DNA of 64,000 nt from Bacteroides sp. (GTDB lineage: Bacteria; Bacteroidota; Bacteroidia; Bacteroidales; Bacteroidaceae): NCBI GenBank assembly GCA_023665805.1, contig JAMPDJ010000003.1, positions 1 through 64,000 of the forward strand, written 5' to 3'. Each line of letters opens with the position of its first letter. The first letter of the stretch is position 1. Shown piece after piece: positions 1 to 9,042 of this stretch. A program made the position numbers and the translations under genes. The notes below the pieces were generated by a model. It saw nothing but the letters and a program-made list of their open reading frames with translations. It made no database searches and was not told the origin of the DNA.

Positions 1-59
1 AGGCATGCTCGCTTCCAACTTCTACGGCCGGAGCAAACGGAACTCACAACGAGAAACGT

Positions 60-677
60 TTGCCAAAGGGCATAAACATCATCGGGGCTGAAGAAAATAC
101 GGCTCCGAAAGTGGGAGGAATGTCCGCAGACGAAACCGCACTGCCCTGGGGATACATCTTCATACAGCACATGGCGGCAGGCACTTTCGAGAAGAAGCTG
201 GAGATACGGCAGACAATCGGAGACTTCAGCCCCAGATGCTTCATACACCGCACCATCAAACACAGGAAGAGGCCAGATGGAAAGGGAGTCATGAAGGAGA
301 GCGTGCCGTCGGTAAGCGGACTCGTCTTCCTGCAAGGCACCACCAGGCAGCTGAAATCCTTCCTCGCGCAGAACTTCCCCCAGTACTACCTCGTCAACGA
401 CTGCTGCACCGGAGAGCCGGCCTCCATACCCGACAGCGTCATGGAACCTTTCATGACCGTCATGGAAAGCGAGCCGGAGCGTGTCACATTCCTGCGCGAC
501 CCCTTCATCAAGTTCGCAAAGGACCACGTAAGATTGCGCGTACTCACGGGACTGTTCAAGGGACAGGAGGGATACGTCGTCCGGGTAAAGCGCGACCGGC
601 AACTCGTCATGGACCTCGGAGGTTATGCCGTTGCCATCAGAAACGTGCACAACGAGGACTTCGAGGTGGCGGAATGA
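60..677 (+). CDS. UpxY-like NusG-family transcription antiterminator (5' end uncertain)
   Basis: NusG paralogue of the kind that heads Bacteroidales capsule loci, where it binds RNA polymerase and lets transcription run through a long polysaccharide operon. The C-terminal part (about residues 157-187) reads as a KOW domain, with GLFKGQEGYVVRV as its core. The N-terminal part (about 28-115) is a divergent NGN domain. The frame stays open to the window edge with no upstream stop, and the first usable start inside is a TTG at 60, so the true N-terminus probably lies outside the window. The polysaccharide genes downstream support the role. That it acts on this operon is inferred. Confidence 0.75.
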   Translation: MPKGINIIGAEENTAPKVGGMSADETALPWGYIFIQHMAAGTFEKKLEIRQTIGDFSPRCFIHRTIKHRKRPDGKGVMKESVPSVSGLVFLQGTTRQLKSFLAQNFPQYYLVNDCCTGEPASIPDSVMEPFMTVMESEPERVTFLRDPFIKFAKDHVRLRVLTGLFKGQEGYVVRVKRDRQLVMDLGGYAVAIRNVHNEDFEVAE

Positions 678-695
678 ACAGATACGACTAAAGGT

Positions 696-703
696 TATTT
701 TTG
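696..703 (+). promoter_or_regulatory. -7 promoter element (TATTTTTG)
   Basis: Matches the Bacteroidetes -7 consensus TAnnTTTG just after the antiterminator stop. It would give the FRG-domain gene a leader of about 110 nt. No clear -33 element was seen. Confidence 0.4.
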
Positions 704-739
704 TTCCTTTAATACAATTTTTGATGTTCAACATCCGTC

Positions 740-765
740 TTATTATTAAAGGAAGCTAATAATAA
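740..765 (+). repeat. 9-bp AT-only inverted repeat
   Basis: TTATTATTA and TAATAATAA flank an 8-nt loop in the leader of the FRG gene. It could be a weak hairpin or an operator. Because it is pure A/T it may be chance. Confidence 0.35.
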
Positions 766-818
766 AGAAAGAATAAAGCTCCATTCTGACGTACAACCAG
801 AGGCACACAAGCATTGAA

Positions 819-2657
819 ATGCCATTCTGGCCAGGAAGAAACCAACACATGCCATCAATGAAAACACCTGTTCATAGTAACATAGTCCTCAATGATGTGG
901 AAACGCTACAAATGCTACGGGGATTCTGTCATGAAGCCTTGCGGTTACTGAAAATCGGCTCGGACAAACACCCGGCATTTGCCGTCGGTGTCGCCATGCA
1001 ACATGACGGCAAGGCCAATCCATTAGTGATAGACCACGCCAACTCAAAGGTCTTGGTCTATATTCCTGTGTTCAGGATGATGTTTGCTGGTGCCGCAGGC
1101 AACGATGCACCAACCATGTATCGACTAATGGGTTATCAACTGGCCCGTTTCTGGTATAGGTTTCAAAAAAACGGCAGAACCGAGACATTCAACAGCATGG
1201 ACGAAGACAGCCTTGTCTTTGCGTATGCCTTGATGACACTGAAAGGTTGCCGTATCAACCCGTTAGCTCCGATAAAAAAGGCCATCGGGATGCTTAAGTC
1301 TGAGTTCAACATCGAATGCGAACTCGTCACGGGTATTGACATACAGGACAATACACAGCAGTACGTCATCCGCCCTACCGTTGCTGAGCATGAAAGGACA
1401 AGGATATACTGGGAGAAACTAATAGATGAAAATACTAACAGGCCATTGGCAACTATTGCAGAAGGAGACATTGGCACCAAGTCAAATCCTTTTGCCAATA
1501 TAGAAGAGGCAGCCGTTTACATACAGAAGATAGAGCAGGAACGCTTGGCCACAGACCCATATCGGCAAGCCATAGCCGCAGAAGAATTCTTCTATGACGG
1601 ACAAGTATTTCGTATTCCATGGGCATCCGCCAATGTATCATACTACCCAATAGAAGGAGTTACGGGCAATTGTTTTGTGGTCAATCAACTCACCACGCAC
1701 AACAAATTCGTCCTCAAGCCATCACTCGCAACCAACAAGTTCCTCTATCGTGGACAGTCCAAGTACTATTCACCTTGTAAGCCAAGCCTCTTTCGGGAAA
1801 ACAAGAACTACTTTGTGGATGACATCATTCAGATGAACGAGTTGCAGTGTCTCCTCAAGACCCACCCGTTGGTGAAACTTTTTGAACAAGGATTCGAGTT
1901 GCTGCATGACTACTTCCGTTTCAAGATAAACTTTGATGGGCTGAGCCAGCACTATTACAACAACACCACATGGCTTGACCTAACAAGCGACCTGGAAGTA
2001 GCAAAATTCTTTGCCGTCACCACTTTCAACATGGGGAAGGATTGCTATGAGAAATATACGGGCGATGAACTTGGAGTCCTATATTACTACGATCTGAAAG
2101 CGGATTCGTTCCAACAGAATTACAAACGCGATTATATCGTTGACAATATCGGCAAGCAACCATTTATGCGAAGCGGTAACCAGTCCGGCTTCCTCATCAA
2201 TGTAGCCAAAGACGCAGACTTCAACACTTACCCCGAGGTACGATACGTGTTCTTCCACCACGATCCATCCATCACAGACAGAATCTTTACCAAATACGAT
2301 AATGGCAACAAGATAATGCCCAAGGAAATCCTCCGTTCGCATTGGCATAAAAGAATGAATGATGAAGAAGCCCAAAAAGTCGTATCTACGGATGCCCTGA
2401 AGTTGAACTTTGTCGATAATCCTCATGAGTCACACAAGAAGATTATAAAATCTCTCAGAGAAAAGGGATTCAAAATCAAGAATTACCATCCTTCCTTCAC
2501 CGACGAGGAACTCGACATCTATTATGCCACCGCCGTGGATGCATGGGATGAGTTTTGCTCAGACGTATACTTCTATAGTCCGGAAGGTGCCTTGATGAAA
2601 GAACATCTCCGCAATCTTCCAAATGATCCCAGATACAGGTGGGCATTTGTCAGGTGA
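819..2657 (+). CDS. FRG-domain protein, function unknown
   Basis: Soluble protein of about 612 residues. Residues 306-400 carry the FRG signature: FLYRGQ at 308-313 and, later, an SQHY...WLDLT...VAKFFA block at 376-399, the conserved core of FRG domains. The first 300 residues match nothing I recognise. FRG proteins occur in mobile and accessory regions and some are suspected defence or toxin components, but no activity can be assigned here. The longest frame starts at 819. An ATG at 849 is an equally good start because AGGAAG lies just upstream of it. The gene sits alone between the antiterminator and rmlA, so it looks like cargo in the capsule locus. Confidence 0.7.
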   Translation: MPFWPGRNQHMPSMKTPVHSNIVLNDVETLQMLRGFCHEALRLLKIGSDKHPAFAVGVAMQHDGKANPLVIDHANSKVLVYIPVFRMMFAGAAGNDAPTMYRLMGYQLARFWYRFQKNGRTETFNSMDEDSLVFAYALMTLKGCRINPLAPIKKAIGMLKSEFNIECELVTGIDIQDNTQQYVIRPTVAEHERTRIYWEKLIDENTNRPLATIAEGDIGTKSNPFANIEEAAVYIQKIEQERLATDPYRQAIAAEEFFYDGQVFRIPWASANVSYYPIEGVTGNCFVVNQLTTHNKFVLKPSLATNKFLYRGQSKYYSPCKPSLFRENKNYFVDDIIQMNELQCLLKTHPLVKLFEQGFELLHDYFRFKINFDGLSQHYYNNTTWLDLTSDLEVAKFFAVTTFNMGKDCYEKYTGDELGVLYYYDLKADSFQQNYKRDYIVDNIGKQPFMRSGNQSGFLINVAKDADFNTYPEVRYVFFHHDPSITDRIFTKYDNGNKIMPKEILRSHWHKRMNDEEAQKVVSTDALKLNFVDNPHESHKKIIKSLREKGFKIKNYHPSFTDEELDIYYATAVDAWDEFCSDVYFYSPEGALMKEHLRNLPNDPRYRWAFVR

Positions 2658-3447
2658 CAACACACTTCCACTCGGCACTAATCCTCTGTTGACTTGACGG
2701 TGACCGAAATCTTTGACGAAAACGAGAATACCCACTTATATTATTGGGGAGAATTTACTCTAATCGGCCACTGTAGCATCAACAATTCTATTGCTTGGCA
2801 GATAATTCGTCTTCTTGTCGGACAAGACAAGAACTCACTGTTCTTTGGCAGTCACATGATTGCTGGTGCGTCAATAGCAAACTACGCTCAAGTATCGCCA
2901 CATAGCATACATGGAATCTGTATCCAATGAAACATACCATACATAATAATTGGCATACAACATTATAATACATCATTATTCACGCTTTAAATTGAAGATA
3001 GTTACCACAAACGTATCGGTATTTTGAAGCGAATTGCAATATAAATTGACATAGAAAAGCTCGTTTTTAGGTATTTGCCAATCAAAATTGCTTCTATACT
3101 TAATATTTTTCTTGGGTTGCTTATTTATTTCTATTTGCCACAAACATTTAATCTTACTATTTGTGATGTCTTTCAGAAATGCAACCTCGTTGCTGTGTTT
3201 TCGCTTTGTCAATATATCATGACTCAATTCTTCTCAGTCGCACTATAGGAACGGGACGGAAGTCTTTGAGACCGATGTCCAGTTCATGTAACCTGCAAAA
3301 TCACAAAAACGACAATAGATATTAGAAAAAGCAAAACAAGCTCTTGCTATACTCGAACGTAAGAAACAAGAAGATGGTCTTCAGCTTGCAGTTCAAGCCA
3401 AACAACGATTCAAGAATAAATAATAGTATTAAAATAAATATCATCAC
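2658..3447. other. 790-bp gene-poor, AT-rich stretch before rmlA
   Basis: No convincing gene. A 78-codon frame starting at TTG (2694-2930, plus) and an 83-codon frame (2976-3227, minus) have no recognisable family. The second could be a gene fragment, since its product is lysine- and asparagine-rich like AT-rich accessory genes. The tail of another lost gene is at 3319-3423. The promoter of the rml operon presumably lies here, but I could not fix a -7 element or invertible-promoter repeats. Confidence 0.5.
3319..3423 (+). pseudogene. C-terminal fragment of an unidentified protein
   Basis: An open stretch preceded by an in-frame TAG and ended by TAA at 3421 encodes a helical, charged peptide beginning ILEKAKQALAILERKKQEDG. 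It has no start codon and reads like the last 34 residues of a longer coiled-coil protein whose 5' part has been lost. It suggests an old recombination point just upstream of rmlA. The parent family is not recognised. Confidence 0.4.
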
Positions 3448-4374
3448 ATGAAAGGAATTGTATTAGCCGGAGGCAGCGGTACACGCCTCTATCCAATCAC
3501 AAAGGGCATCAGCAAGCAGCTCATGCCTATTTATGACAAACCGATGATTTACTATCCAATATCAGTATTAATGTTGGCCGGTATTCGTGAGATATTGATT
3601 ATCTCAACCCCTCATGACCTCCCAGGCTTCAAGCGCCTGCTTGGGGATGGTTCTGACTATGGAGTAGAGTTCACATATGCCGAGCAACCATCACCTGATG
3701 GTCTTGCTCAGGCATTCACCATTGGCGCTGACTTTATCGGCAATGATTGCGCTTGCCTTGTCCTTGGTGATAATATCTTCTACGGAAGTTATTTCACCAA
3801 GATGCTTCGTGAAGCTGTACGCACAGCAGAGGAGGAGAATAAAGCTACGGTCTTTGGCTACTGGGTCAGCGATCCAGAACGTTATGGTGTAGCAGAATTT
3901 GACAAAGAAAGCAACTGCCTCTCTATCGAAGAAAAGCCTGCTAATCCCAAGAGCAACTATGCTATAGTTGCTCTCTACTTCTATCCTAACAAGGTCGTGG
4001 ATGTAGCTGCTAGTATTCTACCGTCTGTTCGTGGCGAGTATGAGATTACCACGGTTAATCAGAAGTTCCTCAAAGATGGCGCGTTGAAGGTGCAGACCCT
4101 CGGTCGTGGATTCGCATGGCTTGATACCGGTACTCACGATTCTCTTTCAGAGGCTTCTACCTACATCGAAGTAGTAGAAAAGCGCCAAGGTCTCAAAATC
4201 GCGTGCCTTGAAGCAATCGCATTCCGCAAGGGTTGGATTACCGAGGAACGAATGCGTGAACTCGCTCAACCTATGTTGAAAAATCAGTACGGTCAGTACC
4301 TTCTAAAAGTCATTGACGAGAAGAAGCGCGAAATAGATTCTGATACATTCCGCAACAAGGAAGCAAATCAATAA
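3448..4374 (+). CDS. rmlA: Glucose-1-phosphate thymidylyltransferase RmlA
   Basis: Makes dTDP-glucose from dTTP and glucose-1-phosphate, the entry step to dTDP-deoxysugars, in the cytoplasm. The N-terminal nucleotide-binding loop is complete ([15 protein letters not shown], residues 6-20, then [15 protein letters not shown]), and so are GDNIFYG and EEKP. The 308 residues are slightly longer than the usual 290-295, the extra being a polar C-terminal tail. The ATG follows an A/T-rich leader. rmlB starts 18 bp downstream, so the two form an operon. rmlC and rmlD are absent, and the genes that followed rmlB are damaged, so the finished sugar is unclear. Confidence 0.96.
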   Translation: MKGIVLAGGSGTRLYPITKGISKQLMPIYDKPMIYYPISVLMLAGIREILIISTPHDLPGFKRLLGDGSDYGVEFTYAEQPSPDGLAQAFTIGADFIGNDCACLVLGDNIFYGSYFTKMLREAVRTAEEENKATVFGYWVSDPERYGVAEFDKESNCLSIEEKPANPKSNYAIVALYFYPNKVVDVAASILPSVRGEYEITTVNQKFLKDGALKVQTLGRGFAWLDTGTHDSLSEASTYIEVVEKRQGLKIACLEAIAFRKGWITEERMRELAQPMLKNQYGQYLLKVIDEKKREIDSDTFRNKEANQ

Positions 4375-4392
4375 CCCTCAAAACCGAATAAA

Positions 4393-5526
4393 ATGAAGAA
4401 CATTGTAATTACAGGTGGTGCAGGTTTCATCGGAAGTCATGTCGTAAGACTCTTTGTAAACAAGTACCCTGAATATCATATCATCAATCTCGACAAGCTC
4501 ACATACGCAGGTAACTTGGCTAACCTCAAAGACATCGAGGACAAGCCAAACTATAAGTTCGTGAAGATGGACATCTGCGACTTCGATGCCTTCTCTCAAC
4601 TGATGCAGGATGAGAAAATTGATGGCATCATCCACCTTGCCGCCGAATCGCATGTGGATCGTTCCATCAAAGATCCTTTCACCTTTGCCCACACCAATGT
4701 CATGGGTACGCTTTCGCTCCTTCAGGCAGCAAAGCTCTATTGGGAGTCACTCCCTGAAAAATACGAAGGCAAGCGCTTCTACCACATCTCAACTGATGAG
4801 GTATATGGCGCTCTCGAAATGACCAACCCAGAGGGCATCGCCCCACCCTTTACCACAAAGGCAAGCTCTGATGAGCATCACTTGGCGTATGGCAAGGCCT
4901 TCTTCTATGAAACAACCAAGTACAACCCTCACTCACCTTATTCTGCATCCAAGGCAAGTTCTGACCACTTCGTTCGTGCATTCCACGATACCTACGGTAT
5001 GCCTACCATCGTGACCAACTGCTCAAACAATTATGGCCCTTACCAGTTCCCCGAGAAGCTGATTCCGCTCTTCATCAACAATATTCGCCATCGCAAGCCC
5101 CTCCCTGTCTATGGCAAAGGTGAGAACGTGCGCGACTGGCTCTATGTAGTGTATCATGCTCGTGCTATTGACACCATCTTCCACAACGGCACTATCGCAG
5201 AGACCTATAACATCGGTGGTTTCAACGAGTGGAAGAACATTGATATTATCAAGACCGTTATCACAACTGTTGACCGCCTCCTCGGTCGTCCTAAAGGTGC
5301 CGACCTTGACCTCATCACATACGTTACCGACCGCCTCGGTCATGATGCACGGTATGCAATCGACTCCACCAAGCTGCAGAAGGAGCTCGGGTGGGAGCCA
5401 TCACTCCAGTTCGAAGAGGGAATTGAGAAGACTGTAAAGTGGTATTTAGATAACGAAGAGTGGCTGGATAACGTGACATCAGGTGACTACCAGCAGTATT
5501 ACGATAAAATGTATTCTAAGCACTAA
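4393..5526 (+). CDS. rmlB: dTDP-glucose 4,6-dehydratase RmlB
   Basis: Converts dTDP-glucose to dTDP-4-keto-6-deoxyglucose. It is an extended short-chain dehydrogenase with the NAD-binding motif TGGAGFIGSH at residues 7-16, the catalytic TDE of STDEVYG at 134-136, and YxxxK as Y183-K187. The 377 residues fit the longer Bacteroidales form. An otherwise conserved stretch after RDWLYV reads VYHARAID here, where an acidic residue normally precedes the His. Its product would feed either rhamnose synthesis or the 3-amino branch started by the next, truncated ketoisomerase gene. Confidence 0.95.
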   Translation: MKNIVITGGAGFIGSHVVRLFVNKYPEYHIINLDKLTYAGNLANLKDIEDKPNYKFVKMDICDFDAFSQLMQDEKIDGIIHLAAESHVDRSIKDPFTFAHTNVMGTLSLLQAAKLYWESLPEKYEGKRFYHISTDEVYGALEMTNPEGIAPPFTTKASSDEHHLAYGKAFFYETTKYNPHSPYSASKASSDHFVRAFHDTYGMPTIVTNCSNNYGPYQFPEKLIPLFINNIRHRKPLPVYGKGENVRDWLYVVYHARAIDTIFHNGTIAETYNIGGFNEWKNIDIIKTVITTVDRLLGRPKGADLDLITYVTDRLGHDARYAIDSTKLQKELGWEPSLQFEEGIEKTVKWYLDNEEWLDNVTSGDYQQYYDKMYSKH

Positions 5527-5540
5527 TACATCCAAATCCT

Positions 5541-5735
5541 ATGACAATCAACGATTGCAGAGTAATAGAACTCCCTAAGTTCCTTGATGAGAGAGGTAAC
5601 CTGTCGTTCGCTCAGAACAATACACAGATTCCATTCGAAATCAAACGCACCTACTGGATCTATGATGTACCAGGTGGTGAGGAACGAGGAAGTCATGCAG
5701 AACGTGAAAACGAGGAGCTGATTATTATATTCATC
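5541..5735 (+). pseudogene. Truncated dTDP-sugar 3,4-ketoisomerase (FdtA/QdtA type)
   Basis: The first 60-odd codons encode the start of a WxcM/FdtA-type cupin: ELPKFLDERGNLSFAQN, then RTYWIYDVPGGEERGSHAERE. FdtA isomerises dTDP-4-keto-6-deoxyglucose toward 3-amino-3,6-dideoxyhexoses, which fits its place after rmlB. The normal protein is about 130-140 residues. Here homology stops after ENEELII, and the frame continues into sequence belonging to a flippase gene read out of frame, ending at 5813. The GSHA position followed by E instead of the usual H may be a further lesion. Almost certainly non-functional. Confidence 0.8.
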
Positions 5736-6240
5736 AAAATGGATTCCATGTGTTCCCATTTTTCAAGTATTATGTTTTTCTGGGTTCTTCAATGCACTTT
5801 ATCATCTAAGTAGAAGTACAATTAAGGCTATAGGTAAATCTCGACTTTTATTAATAACTCAAATAGTATCTATAATCATTGCGATGTCTGTGATCTTACT
5901 ATTCCTACAATTCAAGATTACTGTCTTTGTTTGGGCAATTGCTTTAGAAGCAATTATTTCATATTCCATTGTTGGACAATGTGTTGGTAAGTATCTCGAT
6001 TATTCTATTTGGAAACAATATAAGGACATTGCTTTCAGCTTTGCAATAGCGTTCTTGTCGGCTTTTATTAGTTACAGATTGTCGATGTTTATACATCTTC
6101 CGATACTACTGAATGTCTTAATCATGTTAGTATTAACTGAAATATTGTTTTCTTCTTCTCATTTTATGTTTAGGACCAGTGCGTCAGCAATGTTGATAAA
6201 AGTAGTCAATTCAAAAAGAAAAAATAATGGCAATTTATAA
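5722..6240 (+). pseudogene. wzx: 3' fragment of a Wzx oligosaccharide flippase gene
   Basis: Frame 1 is open from 5722 and reads like the last third of a polysaccharide flippase: CVPIFQVLCFSGFFNALYHL, then several hydrophobic helices and a basic end (KVVNSKRKN). A Wzx is normally about 480 residues with 12-14 membrane spans. Only about 165 residues and roughly five spans remain, with no start codon at the junction. An internal ATG at 5884 would give only 118 residues. The missing 5' part was lost together with the end of the ketoisomerase gene. Its stop overlaps the ATG of the next gene (6227), as in an intact operon. Confidence 0.8.
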
Positions 6241-7415
6241 ACAAGGGAAATGGTATGCTTTTGTAGTAGCATGTTTCCTTTATTCTTTGATTATCGTAGA
6301 TTTATACCGAAAACTTGTACCTGGGGGGGGCTATAGAGCAGATACGTAATATGGTTTACGTAGGCGTGTTTTGTCTCATTATAATTGAAATGATACGTAG
6401 CAGACATTTGAAGTCTATGCTCGGTTTGGCAGCCGTTACGCTATCTCTTTACTTTTTTAGCTATCTGATAAATTACGAATATAGTGAAGTTTATGTTGCT
6501 TCAATATTCCTCTTTATATCACGACTTTGGCCTGCATATTACATAGGACGTTATACTGAGAATTGGGATATGGTGTGCAAATCGGCACTTATTTTTAGTC
6601 CTTTTGCAGTTGCTTATTCTGCAGCATTATTTATAATGCCAGATATTGCAGGTGGGCAAGCATATGCAACAATTGCTTCCAATTTAGCATACGTTTCATT
6701 GCTGTTTACTTATATGGGGTTCCAAAGAAAAAGTATTGTTGGAATAGCATGCGCATTGATTTGTTTGGTACCTGTATTTTTTTATGGAACTCGTGTCTTC
6801 TTTTTAGGAATTATTATGGCACTTTTATTGCTTTACCTTTTGAATGGGTCTGTTAGCAAAAACAAACTGATTCTAAGTTTTTCTTTGCTTATGATTATTG
6901 CCATCGTATTCATTTCTTATGGTGATTCTGTATTAAATTCCCTGTCTGAAATGTTTCCTGATTCCAGAACACTAAAGATGCTCTCCGTTGGCGATATGTT
7001 TGATGATTCCAACAGAGGAGATGGTATTTATTATAAAATATTTAATTCTCTAAGTGCAAATCCGATTAAGATGTATGGTTTTATAGGTGATCGTATATAT
7101 TTAGCTGGTGCAGCAGCTACGACAACGGATATTTTGAGTTTTTTCTCTCATAACTGCATCCTTGAACTCTGCATGAACTTCGGTTTATTTATAGGCTTGT
7201 TTATTTCCTTTCGGTTTTTGAACATTTTGCTTAAATCAACATCAGCTTGTTTTCGTGAAGTCGACAAAACAGACACACATTATGTATTTGTAGCATTTTT
7301 AGGTGTTACATTCTTAGATATGATGGTTTCTGCATCCTATTTAAGTGCTTATGCTGTATGGATGCTTTTTGGTTTAGCATACAAAATTAAAAACAACAAT
7401 ATAGAGTCTTGTTAG
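6227..7415 (+). CDS. wzy: Wzy-like polysaccharide polymerase, frame broken at a G8 tract
   Basis: Multi-spanning membrane protein of the Wzy polymerase type, which joins repeat units at the periplasmic face. Starting at ATG 6227, which overlaps the flippase stop, the frame gives one hydrophobic helix (WYAFVVACFLYSLIIVDL) and then meets eight Gs at 6323-6330. As sequenced it ends at TAA 6347 after 40 codons. Removing one G joins it exactly to the long frame that continues to 7415, giving 395 residues with about ten spans and a large loop near residues 245-290. The downstream frame alone has only a TTG start (6315) and lacks the first helix. Most likely a phase-variable gene caught in the OFF state. 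Sequencing error is the alternative. Confidence 0.75.
6323..6330 (+). repeat. Poly-G tract (G8) inside the wzy-like gene
   Basis: Eight consecutive G, preceded by CCT and followed by CTATAG. G7 (or G10) would join the two halves of the polymerase gene. G8 gives a stop six codons after the tract. Confidence 0.9.
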
Positions 7416-7465
7416 ATACAATATCCTCGAAATTCTTAAGCAATACTACATAATAATCACATCAC

Positions 7466-8425
7466 ATGAACATACCTAAAATTTCAGCCCTTGTTATTAC
7501 GTACAAACAAGAGGTGTTAATACGTAGAGCCATTGATTCCTTGTTGCAACAAAAAGAGTATCTTTATGAGATATGCGTAACGGATGATTGCTCTCCTGAT
7601 AATACATGGCAAGTTTTACAAGAGTATTCAAAGCAGTATCCAGGGTTATTCAAATTGCACAGAAATGATCTGAGTATTGGCATTTTCCAGAATGTGGAAA
7701 AATCGTGGACTATGCCTACAGGAGACATGGTTTATCAATTGTCTGGCGATGACGAATGTCCAAATGGTTGGTTGAAGGCTATTGTTGATTTCATTAACGA
7801 TAATAACATCGATTACAACAAAGAGCGTGTTTGCATTTATGGCGACATAAAGTGTCTATATCCCAATAGCGATTATTTTATTAGAAGTAACAAAATGGCA
7901 ACAAAACCATATGATCTTGTTAGTATGCATATGCGCCATTTATTGGGAAATAGAAGCGCTTGTTATAGTACATCAATTATGAGAAAATTTTTCCCTGTAA
8001 GCAAGGGAAAGTCATATGTTGCAGAATGGGCGCAAGAAATATTATTGACTCGCTTTACAGAGAAGACATACTACATTAATATGGTAGGTAACGTATATTA
8101 CACCAGAATAGGTGTGAATATCGGTTTTAATAAAGCCGTATTGAAGGAAAGAGCCGATAATTTTCCTTATATGGCAGAATGTTTGGAGAAATCAGGTTAC
8201 CTCCTGTCTGATAAAGATAAATACTATGTTCAATTACAGAAATTGAGATATGAACAAATCGCGAATTGGACATTCTCCAACTTCTTAAGTATTCAGGCTA
8301 TAAAATACAAAGCGGCCGATTATAAATATGGCTTTTTCTTCATGGAATTGAGGTCAATTAAAAGAAAAGTGTTTGCCGTCCTAAGACGCTTGCCACATAA
8401 TAAACCAATTTCAATGACAATATAA
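7466..8425 (+). CDS. GT2-family glycosyltransferase
   Basis: Adds one sugar to the lipid-linked repeat unit at the cytoplasmic membrane face. The GT-A fold start is clear: ISALVITYKQEVLIRRAIDS, then TDDCSPDNTW (nucleotide-binding aspartates near 40) and SGDDE near 93, the metal-binding motif. Length is 319 residues, with a basic helical C-terminus (SIKRKVFAVLRRLPHN) that probably touches the membrane. It is AT-rich like its neighbours. The next gene starts on the last base of its stop codon, so translation is coupled. Donor and acceptor sugars cannot be read from the sequence. Confidence 0.9.
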   Translation: MNIPKISALVITYKQEVLIRRAIDSLLQQKEYLYEICVTDDCSPDNTWQVLQEYSKQYPGLFKLHRNDLSIGIFQNVEKSWTMPTGDMVYQLSGDDECPNGWLKAIVDFINDNNIDYNKERVCIYGDIKCLYPNSDYFIRSNKMATKPYDLVSMHMRHLLGNRSACYSTSIMRKFFPVSKGKSYVAEWAQEILLTRFTEKTYYINMVGNVYYTRIGVNIGFNKAVLKERADNFPYMAECLEKSGYLLSDKDKYYVQLQKLRYEQIANWTFSNFLSIQAIKYKAADYKYGFFFMELRSIKRKVFAVLRRLPHNKPISMTI

Positions 8426-9042
8426 TGAATAGTTTTTTGAGAATACTGACAACACTCATAGACGGTTTTCATCGAGCTTATTGGAGGTTTATATTACCTC
8501 ACTACTTCATTCATCGTTGTGGCTACATAGGTAAAAATGTAAACTTCAGGAATAGAAATAAGATACCAACCAGTGCTTTGAAAAATATTTATCTTCATGA
8601 TAATACGTCTGTTAAGGATTTCGGTGTCATTTCTGCTGGAGGCAAGTTTATAATGAAGCGTTCGTCTGGTGCTTCTTCTGGCTTGTTAGTTATTACTGGT
8701 ATTCATGGACGAGTTCCTGGAGTGATGCATCATGAGCTAAGCCGTGGCCATAGCGAAACAGATATTGAGAAAGATGTTATCGTTGAAGAAGACGTTTGGA
8801 TTGGAGCCCGTGTAATGCTAATGCCTGGAATTTCGGTTGGTAGAGGTTCAACTGTTGGTGCAGGTGCTGTTGTTACTCGTGACATTCCACCATATTGTGT
8901 TGCAGGTGGTGTATCTGCAAAATTTATCAAGTTCTATTGGGATATTGATACAATACTTGCACACGAAGCAAAATGCTACTCAGAAGACGAGCGTTATACA
9001 CGCAAACAGTTGGAAGAGATATTTGCGAAATACCAGAAGTGA
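8425..9042 (+). CDS. Hexapeptide-repeat (LbH) O-acetyltransferase
   Basis: Left-handed beta-helix acyltransferase that probably O-acetylates the repeat unit with acetyl-CoA. Hexapeptide repeats run from about residue 95 to 165: VIVEEDVWIGARVMLMPGIS and VGRGSTVGAGAVVTRDIPPY, then VAGGVSAKFIKF, a typical WcaF/WbbJ-type ending. The catalytic histidine is probably in GIHGRVPG (about residue 93). 205 residues is normal for the family. Its start overlaps the stop of the glycosyltransferase gene. No polysaccharide gene follows for nearly 1 kb, so this was probably the last gene of its original transcription unit. Confidence 0.88.
   Translation: MNSFLRILTTLIDGFHRAYWRFILPHYFIHRCGYIGKNVNFRNRNKIPTSALKNIYLHDNTSVKDFGVISAGGKFIMKRSSGASSGLLVITGIHGRVPGVMHHELSRGHSETDIEKDVIVEEDVWIGARVMLMPGISVGRGSTVGAGAVVTRDIPPYCVAGGVSAKFIKFYWDIDTILAHEAKCYSEDERYTRKQLEEIFAKYQK

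Noticed and set aside
2694..2930. 78-codon frame after the FRG gene
   Set aside because: Starts at TTG, no ribosome site and no family. Kept only as a remark in the gap entry.
2976..3227. 83-codon minus-strand frame before rmlA
   Set aside because: AT-rich, no family, no promoter seen. Could be a fragment, but evidence is too thin for a gene call.
678..3447. Invertible promoter flanked by inverted repeats, as in B. fragilis capsule loci
   Set aside because: Looked for paired repeats around a -7 element upstream of rmlA and found none beyond a short AT-only hairpin.
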